DNA of 64,000 bases from Kocuria coralli. Its GTDB lineage: Bacteria; Actinomycetota; Actinomycetes; Actinomycetales; Micrococcaceae. The notes beneath the pieces are model-generated. The model searched no databases, was not told the DNA's origin, and was given only the letters and a program-made list of their open reading frames with translations. Positions 33,448 to 41,689 of the stretch are shown here, one piece after another. Every line of letters starts with the position of its first letter. Within the stretch, counting starts at the first letter, position 1. The stretch lies in the NCBI RefSeq assembly GCF_008831305.1, contig NZ_ML708611.1, positions 62,001 to 126,000 of the forward strand, given 5' to 3'. The position numbers and the translations under genes are program-made.

Positions 33448-35306
33448 CGGCGAACCTCGTCGCTCTCCCTGGCCTGCTGCTGGGCCACCCAGGCGGCGAA
33501 GGTTCCGTCTCCGCCGGCCAGGAGCTCCTCGGGCGTCCCGTCCAGCAGGACCCTGCCGTCCTGGATCCACAGCACCCGGTCGGAGGCCAGGGCCATGGCG
33601 GCGTCATGCGTGACGGCCAGGGAGGTCCGCCCGTCGATCAGCTCCGCGATGGCGTCGACGACCGCCTGAGTGGAGTGCGGGTCCAGTCCGGTCGTGGCCT
33701 CGTCCAGCACGACGATCGGGGAGTCGCGCAGCAGCGCCCGGGCGATGGCGATGCGCTGGCGCTGTCCGCCCGAGAGGGTCGAGCCCCGCTCCGCGAGCAC
33801 CGTGTCGTAGCCGTCCGGGAAGCCCAGGATGAAGTCGTGCGCCTGCGCGGCCCTGGCCGCGGACTCGACGTCCGCGTCCGTGGCCTCCTCCCGCCCCATG
33901 CGGATGTTCTCCCGGATGGACCCGTGGAAGAGCACCGATTCCTGCAGCAGCAGCGACACCCCGCTGCGCACCGAGGAGAGGCTGAGCGAACGGAGGTCTT
34001 GGCCGTCGACGGTCACCGTTCCCCGGGCGGGGTCCATCGAACGCACCAGCAGGGAGACCAGGGTGGACTTCCCCGACCCCGACGGCCCGATCACCGCGAC
34101 GTGCTGGCCCGGCGGGATCACCAGGTCGATGTCCTCGAGCACCGTGGGACGGTGGGGGTCCGCGGGATCGCCGTAGGCGGCGTCGACGTTGCGGAAGGCG
34201 ATCTCCCCGTGAACGGGCCCCAGCGCGGGGGAACCCTCCGCATCCCGGACATCGGGGGTGATGTCCATCAGGTCGGCCACGCGCTCGCCGGAGGCCGAGG
34301 CCCTCGCGATGCGCCCGGTGTACTTGGCCATGTCCCGGAGCGGTTTCATGCAGGTCTTCAGGTAGGTCGTGAACAGCACCAGATCGCCCAGGGTCATCTG
34401 CTCCTGGACCACCCTGTAGCCGCCCCCGACCAGGACGATCGCGGTGGCCACCCCCACGATCACGTCGGTGGACCGTTCGAGTCCCGCGGCCAGGCGGCGG
34501 GACCGGACCCCCTGCGACAGGGCCAGCTCGTTGGACGCGGCGAAGGAGGAGGCCATGCGCTCCTCCAGGCCGTAGGCCTGGACCACGCGGATCGCGCCCA
34601 GCGACTCGTGCGCGGTATTGGCCAGGTCCCCCTCGCCCTTCCGGGTCTTCCGGGAGGCCTCGGTGATCCTGGCGGAGGATCCGCGGCTCATCAGCGCGAA
34701 GGCGAGGACCGCTGCCACCACCACCAGGGCGAGCGCCCAGTCCAGGATCAGCATCACGACGCACATGGCGGCCAGGGTGATCACGTTGGCCAGGAGGGGG
34801 AGCCCCGCGGTGACCGCGACCTCCTGGAGCTTGCCGATATCGGCGACGATGCGCTGGACGGTGTCCCCGGCCCTGGAACCGGAGTGGAAGCGGTCCGAGA
34901 GCCCCTGGACGTGGCGGAACAGCCGCGCGCGCAGGACGGTCGAGACCTTCGAGCCCACCAGTGCGAAAGCCACCGTGGCGAGGTAGTTCGACAGCGCGCG
35001 GAAGCCCACGATGCAGATGGTCGCGAGTCCCGCCGCGAGCAGCAGCGCCCAAGAGGCCTCGGGGATCCAGGGGTCCACCGCGCTGGCGTCCGCGCCCAGA
35101 GAGCGGGTGACGGCGTCGATGACGATCTTCAGGGGCCACGGCTCCAGCACCCGGAACGCCACCTCCAGCAGGAGCACGCAGATCCCGCCGAGGATGAGCC
35201 ACTTGTGCTCCCCCAGATGGGGCCTGATGAGCGCGACGGTGCGCGCGAGCGCCCGCTTCTCGATCCTCTTGGCGCCGTGTCCCGTTCTCCGTCTGGAAGG
35301 CGTCAC
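33444..35306 (-). CDS. ABC transporter, fused permease and ATPase (exporter type)
   Basis: Half-transporter of 620 residues. The N-terminal part holds six membrane helices of the type I exporter fold (from about residue 35 to 330). The ATPase domain has Walker A VIGPSGSGKSTLV, signature STLSGGQRQRIAIA, Walker B IVVLDEATTGLD and the H-loop in VTHDAAMAL. It probably works as a homodimer and exports a lipid-linked or glycosylated product made by the three preceding glycosyltransferases; this is inferred from the operon. Starts 3 bases after the preceding gene's stop. Confidence 0.9.
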   Translation of the reverse strand: MTPSRRRTGHGAKRIEKRALARTVALIRPHLGEHKWLILGGICVLLLEVAFRVLEPWPLKIVIDAVTRSLGADASAVDPWIPEASWALLLAAGLATICIVGFRALSNYLATVAFALVGSKVSTVLRARLFRHVQGLSDRFHSGSRAGDTVQRIVADIGKLQEVAVTAGLPLLANVITLAAMCVVMLILDWALALVVVAAVLAFALMSRGSSARITEASRKTRKGEGDLANTAHESLGAIRVVQAYGLEERMASSFAASNELALSQGVRSRRLAAGLERSTDVIVGVATAIVLVGGGYRVVQEQMTLGDLVLFTTYLKTCMKPLRDMAKYTGRIARASASGERVADLMDITPDVRDAEGSPALGPVHGEIAFRNVDAAYGDPADPHRPTVLEDIDLVIPPGQHVAVIGPSGSGKSTLVSLLVRSMDPARGTVTVDGQDLRSLSLSSVRSGVSLLLQESVLFHGSIRENIRMGREEATDADVESAARAAQAHDFILGFPDGYDTVLAERGSTLSGGQRQRIAIARALLRDSPIVVLDEATTGLDPHSTQAVVDAIAELIDGRTSLAVTHDAAMALASDRVLWIQDGRVLLDGTPEELLAGGDGTFAAWVAQQQARESDEVRR

Positions 35307-35309
35307 GGG

Positions 35310-36578
35310 TCAGCCCCGCCCGCCGGCGGGTTCCAGCCCGGTCCCTTCCAGGACCGTGGCCAGGACACGGTCCCAGGAGCGCTCGCTGACGGCCATGGCG
35401 CGCGCGGTGCGGCCCATGGCCCGACGGCGCCGGGGGTCGGCCACGAGCTCGTCGATGGCCTGGGCGAGTGCGGCGGGATCGGAGGGCTCCACCAGAACCC
35501 CCGTGGCGCCGTCGTCGATGATCTCGGGGACCTGGCCCACCCGCGAGGCGACGACGGGCAGGGCGGCCGCGCAGTACTCGTAGATCTTCAGCGGCGAGAA
35601 GTACTGATCGGAGCTCTGCGCGGTGCTGGGGTAAGGTGCGGCGGCCACGGCGCAGTCGAGCAGGTGCCCGGGGATCTCAGCGGGCACGACCGCTCCGGTG
35701 AACTCGGCCTCGACTCCCGCGGCACGGGCCTGGTCCTGCAAGGCGGCGCGCTGCGGGCCGTCGCCCACGATCCTCAGCCGCCACCGTTCCCGCGCCAGGC
35801 CCCGCGCGGCGATCAGGTGCTCGACCCCGTGCCACGGTTTCAGGGTCCCCACGAACACGACGACGGGGGCCCGCCCTGCTGAGCCCGCCGAGCTCGCCGG
35901 GTCCGTGACCTGCGCTTCCAGGACCTGAGAGTCCAGAGAAGGCCGGATGCGGTCCACGTTGACCCCGTTGGGGGCCACCAGCACTCGCCGGCGCAGGGCG
36001 GCCTCCTCCGTCGCGGGCGAACGGCGGACCGTGGAGAGCACCCAGTCGGCCACGGGCGCCGAGACGCAGGCGGTCCGGGTGGCAGCGGCCACCTGACGAT
36101 CCAGCGCGGCGTAGGCGGAGCGCTCATCGATCAGGTCCCGGTGGGTGCGCTGTTCGTCGATCAGCGGTGCGTTGACCTCCAGGATGCCGGGAACGCCCAG
36201 GGCTTCGGTCACCTCGGCCAGAGCGGAGGAGAACAAGGAGTAGCGCTCGTAGACGGCGTCGGCGCCCGCGGCGATCACCTGCTCGGCGATCAGGCGCGTC
36301 GCCTCCTTCTGCGCCTGCTCCCGGCGCGCGGCTCTCTCCCGCCTGTGCTCCCCGGAGCCCGCCGGGCCGTCCCCGCGGGGCGCCTCCGGGACGGGGACGT
36401 GGGTGACCGCGAGATCGGCCAGATCGGGTGGCACGTGCCGGCCGATCCGGGTGGCGTAGACGTGGACCTCGGCGCCGAGGGCGCGCCAGCAGCGGATGAT
36501 CTCCTGCACGTGGACGGATGCGCCCTTGGTCCCGAAGACGGGGATCCCCGGGTCGCCGCAGATGTAGGCCACGCGCAT
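35310..36578 (-). CDS. Glycosyltransferase, GT4-like
   Basis: GT-B glycosyltransferase of 422 residues. The N-terminal domain starts MRVAYICGDPGIPVFGTKGA (acceptor side, glycine-rich loop). The C-terminal domain has VVVFVGTLKPWHGVEHLI and FSPLKIYEYCAAALPVVAS with the catalytic-type Glu, then VPEIIDDG. Sugar and acceptor are unknown. Its ATG overlaps the TGA of the upstream glycosyltransferase by one base. Confidence 0.88.
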   Translation of the reverse strand: MRVAYICGDPGIPVFGTKGASVHVQEIIRCWRALGAEVHVYATRIGRHVPPDLADLAVTHVPVPEAPRGDGPAGSGEHRRERAARREQAQKEATRLIAEQVIAAGADAVYERYSLFSSALAEVTEALGVPGILEVNAPLIDEQRTHRDLIDERSAYAALDRQVAAATRTACVSAPVADWVLSTVRRSPATEEAALRRRVLVAPNGVNVDRIRPSLDSQVLEAQVTDPASSAGSAGRAPVVVFVGTLKPWHGVEHLIAARGLARERWRLRIVGDGPQRAALQDQARAAGVEAEFTGAVVPAEIPGHLLDCAVAAAPYPSTAQSSDQYFSPLKIYEYCAAALPVVASRVGQVPEIIDDGATGVLVEPSDPAALAQAIDELVADPRRRRAMGRTARAMAVSERSWDRVLATVLEGTGLEPAGGRG

Positions 36579-37873
36579 CAGGACACCCGCTCGCTCGCGA
36601 TCGTCGCCGGCACCGCCGCCGGAGGGGGCAGAAGTGCCTGGAGCGCGGCCGCCTGGACCGCCGAGTCGAACGTGCGCTCGACCAGGTCCCTGGCCGCCCG
36701 GGCGACGGCCACCCGTTCCCAGGCCGGTTCCGCCACGGTGGCGAGCGCTCCGGCCAGCGCCTCGGCGTCACCGGCCCTCAGCAGGATCCCGGTCCGCGGG
36801 TGCTCGTTGCGCACCACCTCCGGGATACCGGTGACGTCCGTGGCGATGACCGGGACCCCCATCGCCATCGCCTCGAGCAGGACCGTGGGAAGTCCGTCGG
36901 CGTTGCCGTCGGCTCCGATGACGCACGGTGCCGCGAACACGTCGGCGCTGCGCAGCAACGTGGCCACTTCGCGCTGGGTCCGCGGGCCCAGGAACTCCAC
37001 GACGTCGGTAACCGACTCGGCCGCGGCCAGCTCCCGCAGGGCGGTTTCGCGCTCTCCCCCGCCTGCGATCGTCAGCCGTAGCCGCACACCGCTGGCGCGA
37101 GCGCGGGCCACGGCCTCGATCAGCACGTGGAAGCCCTTCTTCTCGACGAGCCTGCCCACGCCGACCACGTGCAGGGTTCCTCCCGCGGGAGCCGGGTCCT
37201 GGTAGGGGAACCGGTCGAGCTCCAGTCCGTTGTAGATCAGGTGGACCCTGTCCGAGTCGTGGGGGAAGGCCGAGTCCAGGAAGGCCTCGTTGTACCGGGA
37301 GATGGTCACCGTGTGCTCGGCGCGGCGCAGGGTGCGGGCCAGGCGATCGTGCTGGACGGACTCGTGGAAGAGGTCCTTGGCGTGGGTGGTCACGGAGAAG
37401 GGCACCCCGGAGAGCCGGGAGGCGATCTCGGCGGCGTGCGCCGGCAACGAGGCGAAGTGGGCGTGCAGGTGGGTGATGCCCCGCTCCACCGCCATCGTGG
37501 CGAGTTCGACGCCCTGGTGCACCTCCGAGGCATCCGTCTCGGCCAGCTCCGGCAGCGCGGCGGCCAGACGGCGTCCGAAATCGGGGATGACGCGCTGCGC
37601 GCGGGCCATGACCTCCCAGGCCTCGGAGGCCTTGAACGGCCGGGGGACGTAGTGCAGCGGCGCCTGCACCCTGGCCAGCTCGGGATGAAACCGGGGGTCG
37701 GTGGAATGGCGGAGGGCGAAGATCTCGATGTGCTCGCCAAGGGCCTCCCTGGCCAGGATCTCCGTGACGATGAAGGTCTCCGAGAACCTCGGGTAGACCT
37801 TCAGGACGTATCCGACCCTGTGCTCGGTCTCCTGGACCTGGCTGCGATCGTTCATGGGGTTCAGGGGTGTCAT
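36578..37873 (-). CDS. Glycosyltransferase, GT4-like
   Basis: 431 residues, GT-B fold. The start region VGYVLKVYPRFSETFIVTEI is typical of exopolysaccharide-type GT4 enzymes. HLHAHFASLPAHAAEIA, TTHAKDLFHES, IYNGLELDRFPY, VVGVGRLVEKKGFHVLIEA and the EX7E-type LLEAMAMGVPVIATDVTG follow. The donor is probably a nucleotide sugar. ATG at 37873 overlaps the stop of the preceding gene (ATGA); an in-frame ATG six codons later is possible. Confidence 0.9.
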   Translation of the reverse strand: MTPLNPMNDRSQVQETEHRVGYVLKVYPRFSETFIVTEILAREALGEHIEIFALRHSTDPRFHPELARVQAPLHYVPRPFKASEAWEVMARAQRVIPDFGRRLAAALPELAETDASEVHQGVELATMAVERGITHLHAHFASLPAHAAEIASRLSGVPFSVTTHAKDLFHESVQHDRLARTLRRAEHTVTISRYNEAFLDSAFPHDSDRVHLIYNGLELDRFPYQDPAPAGGTLHVVGVGRLVEKKGFHVLIEAVARARASGVRLRLTIAGGGERETALRELAAAESVTDVVEFLGPRTQREVATLLRSADVFAAPCVIGADGNADGLPTVLLEAMAMGVPVIATDVTGIPEVVRNEHPRTGILLRAGDAEALAGALATVAEPAWERVAVARAARDLVERTFDSAVQAAALQALLPPPAAVPATIASERVS

Positions 37874-39069
37874 GGGGACGGGACTCCTCCGGGGGTCGCA
37901 ACGGGCCGAGGGGTCTCCGAGAGCGCCCGGGCTGCGAGTCCGCCGACCGCGTGCAGTCCCCCGAGGTCGAGGTCGTGCCGCAGCCGCACGGTTCCCACCG
38001 CCCCGCTCATCCAGTCGCTCAGGGCCCGCGCCGACAGGTCCCGTTGCCTGAGGACCTCGACGGCGCCGCGCGCGGCCAGGGCCCGGGCACGGATCAGCTG
38101 CTCCTGCCGGGGCCGTTCCCGGGGCACGATCAGCGCCGGGGTATTGGTGGTGAGGATCTCGGCGGTCGAGTTGTACCCGCCCATCGAGATCACGGCGGCA
38201 GCGGCGGCCACCTCGGCCAGGGCATCGGGCACCGAGCCCACCACCGTGGTGCGCGGACCCGCCTCGGCCAGGATGCGATCCACGCCCGGGGCCGGCATCT
38301 GGGGGCCGGCGATCACCAGGTGCCGGTAACCGTGCGGGACCTCGGCCCGGGCGGCGGCCGTGAGCAGCGACATCCCGTCCGCCCCGCCGCCGGCCATGGA
38401 GACGATATACGGTTTCGTCATCTCGCTGACGCTCTCGCCGAGGGGCCGGCCGGCCGACAGGTAGCCGGTATAGCTGACCAGTCCTGCGAGCTCGGCGGGG
38501 ATCTCACCGGTGGCCACCGGATCGTGGACCCCGCGGTCGCCGTAGACCCACAGATCGCTGTAGACGGCGCGGAACCCGTCCAGATCGCCGACCCTGCGCC
38601 ACTCACCGGCGGTGACGGCCGGAGCGTCCAGGACCTCCCTGAGGCCGAGGACGATGCGGGTGTCCGGGAACTGCGCACGCAGACGGGCCAGCGGGCCCCT
38701 CAGCTCGTCGGCGACTCCCCAGGCATGCCGGTCCACGATCACCAGGTCCGGCCGGAAGCCGAACAGAGCGGCGTCGATCATGCCCGAGCGCAGCGCCGTC
38801 AGGTGCTTCATCCCGATCTCCAGGTTGCGGGGGCCGTACCCGGCGAAGTCCTTGGCGATCCCCGGAAGGACCGCCCAGTCGAAGCCGTCGGGCTTCTCGA
38901 ACGAGGTCGCCGTGTCGATACCGGTCAGCAGCAGGCCGGTGACGGGGCGTCCGGTGAGTTCCGGAAGCCGGCGTGCCAGAGCGTGGGCCAGGGCGAGGTT
39001 GCGCCGGGTGTGGCCCAGGCCCTGCGAGTCGTGGGAGTACAGCAGGATCCGCAGCGCGTCGGTTCTCAT
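37870..39069 (-). CDS. Glycosyltransferase, MurG/GT28-like
   Basis: 399 residues. N-terminus ILLYSHDSQGLGHTRRNLA (glycine loop with His), C-terminal donor site VISMGGYNSTAEILTTNTP and PRERPRQEQLIRA, as in GT28 and related UDP-sugar enzymes. First gene of the operon with two GT4-like enzymes, an ABC exporter and the double phosphotransferase protein. The ATG at 39069 has GAGGAGAG upstream; longer in-frame starts extend into the probable promoter region. Product of the pathway unknown. Confidence 0.87.
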   Translation of the reverse strand: MRTDALRILLYSHDSQGLGHTRRNLALAHALARRLPELTGRPVTGLLLTGIDTATSFEKPDGFDWAVLPGIAKDFAGYGPRNLEIGMKHLTALRSGMIDAALFGFRPDLVIVDRHAWGVADELRGPLARLRAQFPDTRIVLGLREVLDAPAVTAGEWRRVGDLDGFRAVYSDLWVYGDRGVHDPVATGEIPAELAGLVSYTGYLSAGRPLGESVSEMTKPYIVSMAGGGADGMSLLTAAARAEVPHGYRHLVIAGPQMPAPGVDRILAEAGPRTTVVGSVPDALAEVAAAAAVISMGGYNSTAEILTTNTPALIVPRERPRQEQLIRARALAARGAVEVLRQRDLSARALSDWMSGAVGTVRLRHDLDLGGLHAVGGLAARALSETPRPVATPGGVPSP

Positions 39070-39167
39070 GGGTGCTCTCCTCATCCGTTCTCCGGCCGTC
39101 GCTCGTCTTCTTTCCGGGGAACGTCGCCGAAAACGAGTCGGTCCCACCATGGCGGCTGCAGGTGATG

Positions 39168-39187
39168 AGGTTATGAGGCCTTGATGA
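39168..39187 (-). promoter_or_regulatory. Possible response-regulator site before the glycosyltransferase operon
   Basis: Plus-strand ATGAG-N5-GATGA at 39173-39187 plus a further ATGA at 39165; half-sites lie 11 bases apart, the period used by OmpR-family regulators. It is next to a minus-strand TAACCT -10-like element (39168-39173). The same motif stands before the sensor kinase gene. Confidence 0.35.
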
Positions 39188-39229
39188 AAGCGTTCTCATC
39201 TTGTGCGGCGGTCCGCAGGACAAGCGCGC

Positions 39230-39895
39230 TCAGATCTCCGCGAGCCGGTAGCCCACGCCGCGGACGGTGATGAATCTCTCGGCACCGAGCTTGTTGCGCA
39301 GATACCGCACGTAGACGTCCACGACGTTCGATGCGCCGTCGAAGTCGTAGCCCCACACCCGGCTCAGCAGCTGGCCCCGGGACAGCACCTGACCCGGGTT
39401 CTCCAGGAAGACCCGGACGATGGAGAACTCACGGGCCGACAGCTCGATCTGCTCGTCGCCGATGACCGCGTACCTCTTGCCGACGTCCAGGGACAGGGTT
39501 CCGTAGTGGAGCTCGTCCTCCACGGTCGCCGGCGCCGAGTTGCGCAGGCGGGCCTTGACGCGGGCCAGGAGCTCCTGGAACCGGAATGGCTTGGCCAGGT
39601 AGTCGTCGGCCCCCTTGTCCAGGCCGTGGACGGTGTCCTCGACCGAGTCGCGGGCGGTGCACATGATCACGGGAAGAGCGCTGCCGGTGCTGCGCAGCAC
39701 CGAGAGGACCTTGAACCCGTCCATCCCGGGCAGCCCGACGTCCAGGATCAGGAGGTCGAACTCCCCCGATGCCGCATAGTCGAGGGCCCTGGCCCCGTCC
39801 TCGACCACCGTCGTCGTGAATCCCGAGGCTCTCAGGCCTTTCTGGATGAAACGGGAGATCCGCTCCTCGTCCTCAGCGATCAGGATATTGGCCAT
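39230..39895 (-). CDS. OmpR-family response regulator
   Basis: 221 residues. The receiver domain has the acidic pair in IAEDEER, phosphoacceptor Asp52 in LLILDVGLPGMDG, Thr80 and Lys102 (DYLAKPF). The winged-helix output domain has LSAREFSIVRVFLENPGQVL, VWGYDFDGASNVVDVYVRYL and GVGYRLAE at the end. The reading frame starts 23 bases before the end of the kinase gene, so the pair is coupled. The glycosyltransferase operon begins 160 bases downstream on the same strand and is its most likely target (inference). Confidence 0.93.
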   Translation of the reverse strand: MANILIAEDEERISRFIQKGLRASGFTTTVVEDGARALDYAASGEFDLLILDVGLPGMDGFKVLSVLRSTGSALPVIMCTARDSVEDTVHGLDKGADDYLAKPFRFQELLARVKARLRNSAPATVEDELHYGTLSLDVGKRYAVIGDEQIELSAREFSIVRVFLENPGQVLSRGQLLSRVWGYDFDGASNVVDVYVRYLRNKLGAERFITVRGVGYRLAEI

Positions 39896-41528
39896 CGGGT
39901 TCCTTTCCTCCGGGCACCCCGGAGGGCACGGTGCGTAGTGGCTCGGTCACCACGGGAGCTTCCGCTCGGGCCTCCCCTGCGCCCTGCCTCGGCTGCGCGG
40001 TGAGGCGGACGGGTGCTGCGGCGGACCGTTGCGGTATCCACAGGGTGAAGGTCGATCCATCCCCCGGCTGGGACCGGAGCCGGACGGTCCCGTCGTGGGC
40101 CTCGGCGATGGCCGACACGATCGCGAGCCCCAGGCCCGCTCCCTCCACGGTCCGCCCCGCCTCGGCGCGGGCGAACCGTTCGAAGATGCGCTTCTGGTCC
40201 TCGGGGGCTATGCCCACGCCGGTGTCGCGGACCCAGAGCTCGAGAAATCTCCGCGGTCCTCCGCCGGACGGCACGGGCGGGTCATCGTGGACGGTGGACC
40301 ACCGCGCCCCCAGCGCGACGGTGTCCCCCGGCGAGGAGAACTTGACGGCGTTCGCCGCCAGCTGGATCACCGCCTGGGTCAGTCTCTGGCCGTCGGCGAC
40401 CATGGGCCCGGAGACCACCGATTCGAGGCGCCAGGTGCGGTCCCCCAGCGCGGGGAGGCGGTCCATCGCATCCCGGAGGAAGTCTCCGGTCTCGATCGTC
40501 TCCGGGCGGACGAAATCCGCGCGCTGGGACTTGGCCAGCAGCAGGAGGTCCTCGACCAGGCGGTTCATCCGCTCGATCTCGTCGAGCAGCATCGCCCGCG
40601 TCTCCTGCACGTCGCCGGGGTCTTCCGCGTCCATGAGCTCGAGATTCCCGTGCAGGATCGTCAGCGGGGTGCGCAGTTCGTGGGCGGCGTCGTCCAGGAA
40701 CTGCCGCTGCTGGTCGAAGCCGTCCTTGATCCGGTCCAGCATGTAGTTGAAGTGATGGGCCAGCTGCCCGACATCCGAGTCGGTGCGGGACACCGGAACC
40801 CGCTGGGTCAGGTCGTCCACGGTGATTCTCTCGGCGGCCTCGCGCAGTCGGGTGATAGGGGCGGTCACCCGGCCCGCCAGGAAGTAGGCGACCAGGGTGC
40901 CCAGCACGAGCATGACCGCCGATATCCCCAGATAGCGCCACCACGAGTCCGTGATGAGCTGCCGCTGGGAGCTCAGGTCCGTGCCGATCACCAGGTAGGC
41001 GGTGCGGTCGTCCCCGGGGACGGATACGTCGATGACGCCGATGCGCAGGGACCGCCCCTCGAGCTCGTGGTCGAAGATCACGGTCTGACCGGGCCGTGCG
41101 CGTTCCTGCACGACCGCGACGCGTTCGGGCTGGTCCAGCCGGAATCGCGATTCGTCGAGGTACTCGTAGGCGGGCTGGCCGTCCAGGATCACCATGAAGT
41201 TCTCGTACTCGCCCGGGACCGTGCTGGTCATGAACGTATAGAGCAGATGGTCCACATCCGTGAACGGTTCGCCCTCCGCCGGCACACGGCTGTCGGGCAG
41301 GGACGCCTCGGGGTCGATCGGCCGGCGGTCGGCCAGGCGCTGCAGCTCGCTGACCTCCTGCAGGATCTCGCGTTCGACGCGTTCCTCCAGGTCGACCAGG
41401 CGCAGGTAGTGGGTGATCCCGCCGACCAGCACCAGGGTCAGGGCCATGCACAGGATGACGGTGGCCAGCACGCGGGAGCGGACGGACTGGAGTTCCGTCC
41501 GCACCGTCCTCCACCGTGCCGCCGCCAT
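39873..41528 (-). CDS. Sensor histidine kinase
   Basis: 551 residues from the ATG at 41528. Two membrane helices (about 19-42 and 195-220) enclose an extracytoplasmic sensor of about 150 residues. HAMP follows (GRVTAPITRLREAAERI), then the H-box FLDDAAHELRTPLTILHGN, N-box LAANAVKFSSPGD, G1 DTGVGIAPED and G2 EGAGLGLAIVSAIAEAH. An unstructured C-terminal tail ends the protein. TACCCT six bases before 41528 and no ribosome-binding site favour this start; an ATG at 41552 would add eight residues. Partner of the downstream response regulator. Confidence 0.92.
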   Translation of the reverse strand: MAAARWRTVRTELQSVRSRVLATVILCMALTLVLVGGITHYLRLVDLEERVEREILQEVSELQRLADRRPIDPEASLPDSRVPAEGEPFTDVDHLLYTFMTSTVPGEYENFMVILDGQPAYEYLDESRFRLDQPERVAVVQERARPGQTVIFDHELEGRSLRIGVIDVSVPGDDRTAYLVIGTDLSSQRQLITDSWWRYLGISAVMLVLGTLVAYFLAGRVTAPITRLREAAERITVDDLTQRVPVSRTDSDVGQLAHHFNYMLDRIKDGFDQQRQFLDDAAHELRTPLTILHGNLELMDAEDPGDVQETRAMLLDEIERMNRLVEDLLLLAKSQRADFVRPETIETGDFLRDAMDRLPALGDRTWRLESVVSGPMVADGQRLTQAVIQLAANAVKFSSPGDTVALGARWSTVHDDPPVPSGGGPRRFLELWVRDTGVGIAPEDQKRIFERFARAEAGRTVEGAGLGLAIVSAIAEAHDGTVRLRSQPGDGSTFTLWIPQRSAAAPVRLTAQPRQGAGEARAEAPVVTEPLRTVPSGVPGGKEPDGQYPDR

Positions 41529-41534
41529 GGACCC

Positions 41535-41565
41535 AGGGTACGAGTTCCCCATGAGACGACGATGA
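41535..41565 (-). promoter_or_regulatory. Probable kinase promoter with shared motif
   Basis: Minus-strand -10-like TACCCT (41535-41540) lies 6 bases before the ATG at 41528. The plus-strand motif ATGAG-N5-GATGA (41551-41565) is just upstream, as before the glycosyltransferase operon. No good -35 is seen, which would suit an activated promoter. Confidence 0.35.
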
Positions 41566-41636
41566 GGCCGCCGCCTCGCTCCGCGGCTGTTCCCGGCGGG
41601 CCGGGGTCAGTCACGGGACGAGGCGGACGGCCTCAT
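41562..41636 (-). terminator. Long inverted repeat after deaD
   Basis: Arms 41562-41578 and 41619-41636 pair over 17 bp with one bulged base; the 40-base loop can fold internally. It lies about 55 bases after the deaD stop and reaches into the kinase promoter region. Confidence 0.5.
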
Positions 41637-41689
41637 GAACCTCCCGGTGCCGGAGCCGCGAGGACGCGGGTCCGCCACCGGGCGGAGTG

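Noticed and set aside
33606-35882. 758-codon open frame antisense to the ABC exporter
   Set aside because: Same mirror-frame effect; the coding strand has complete ABC motifs.
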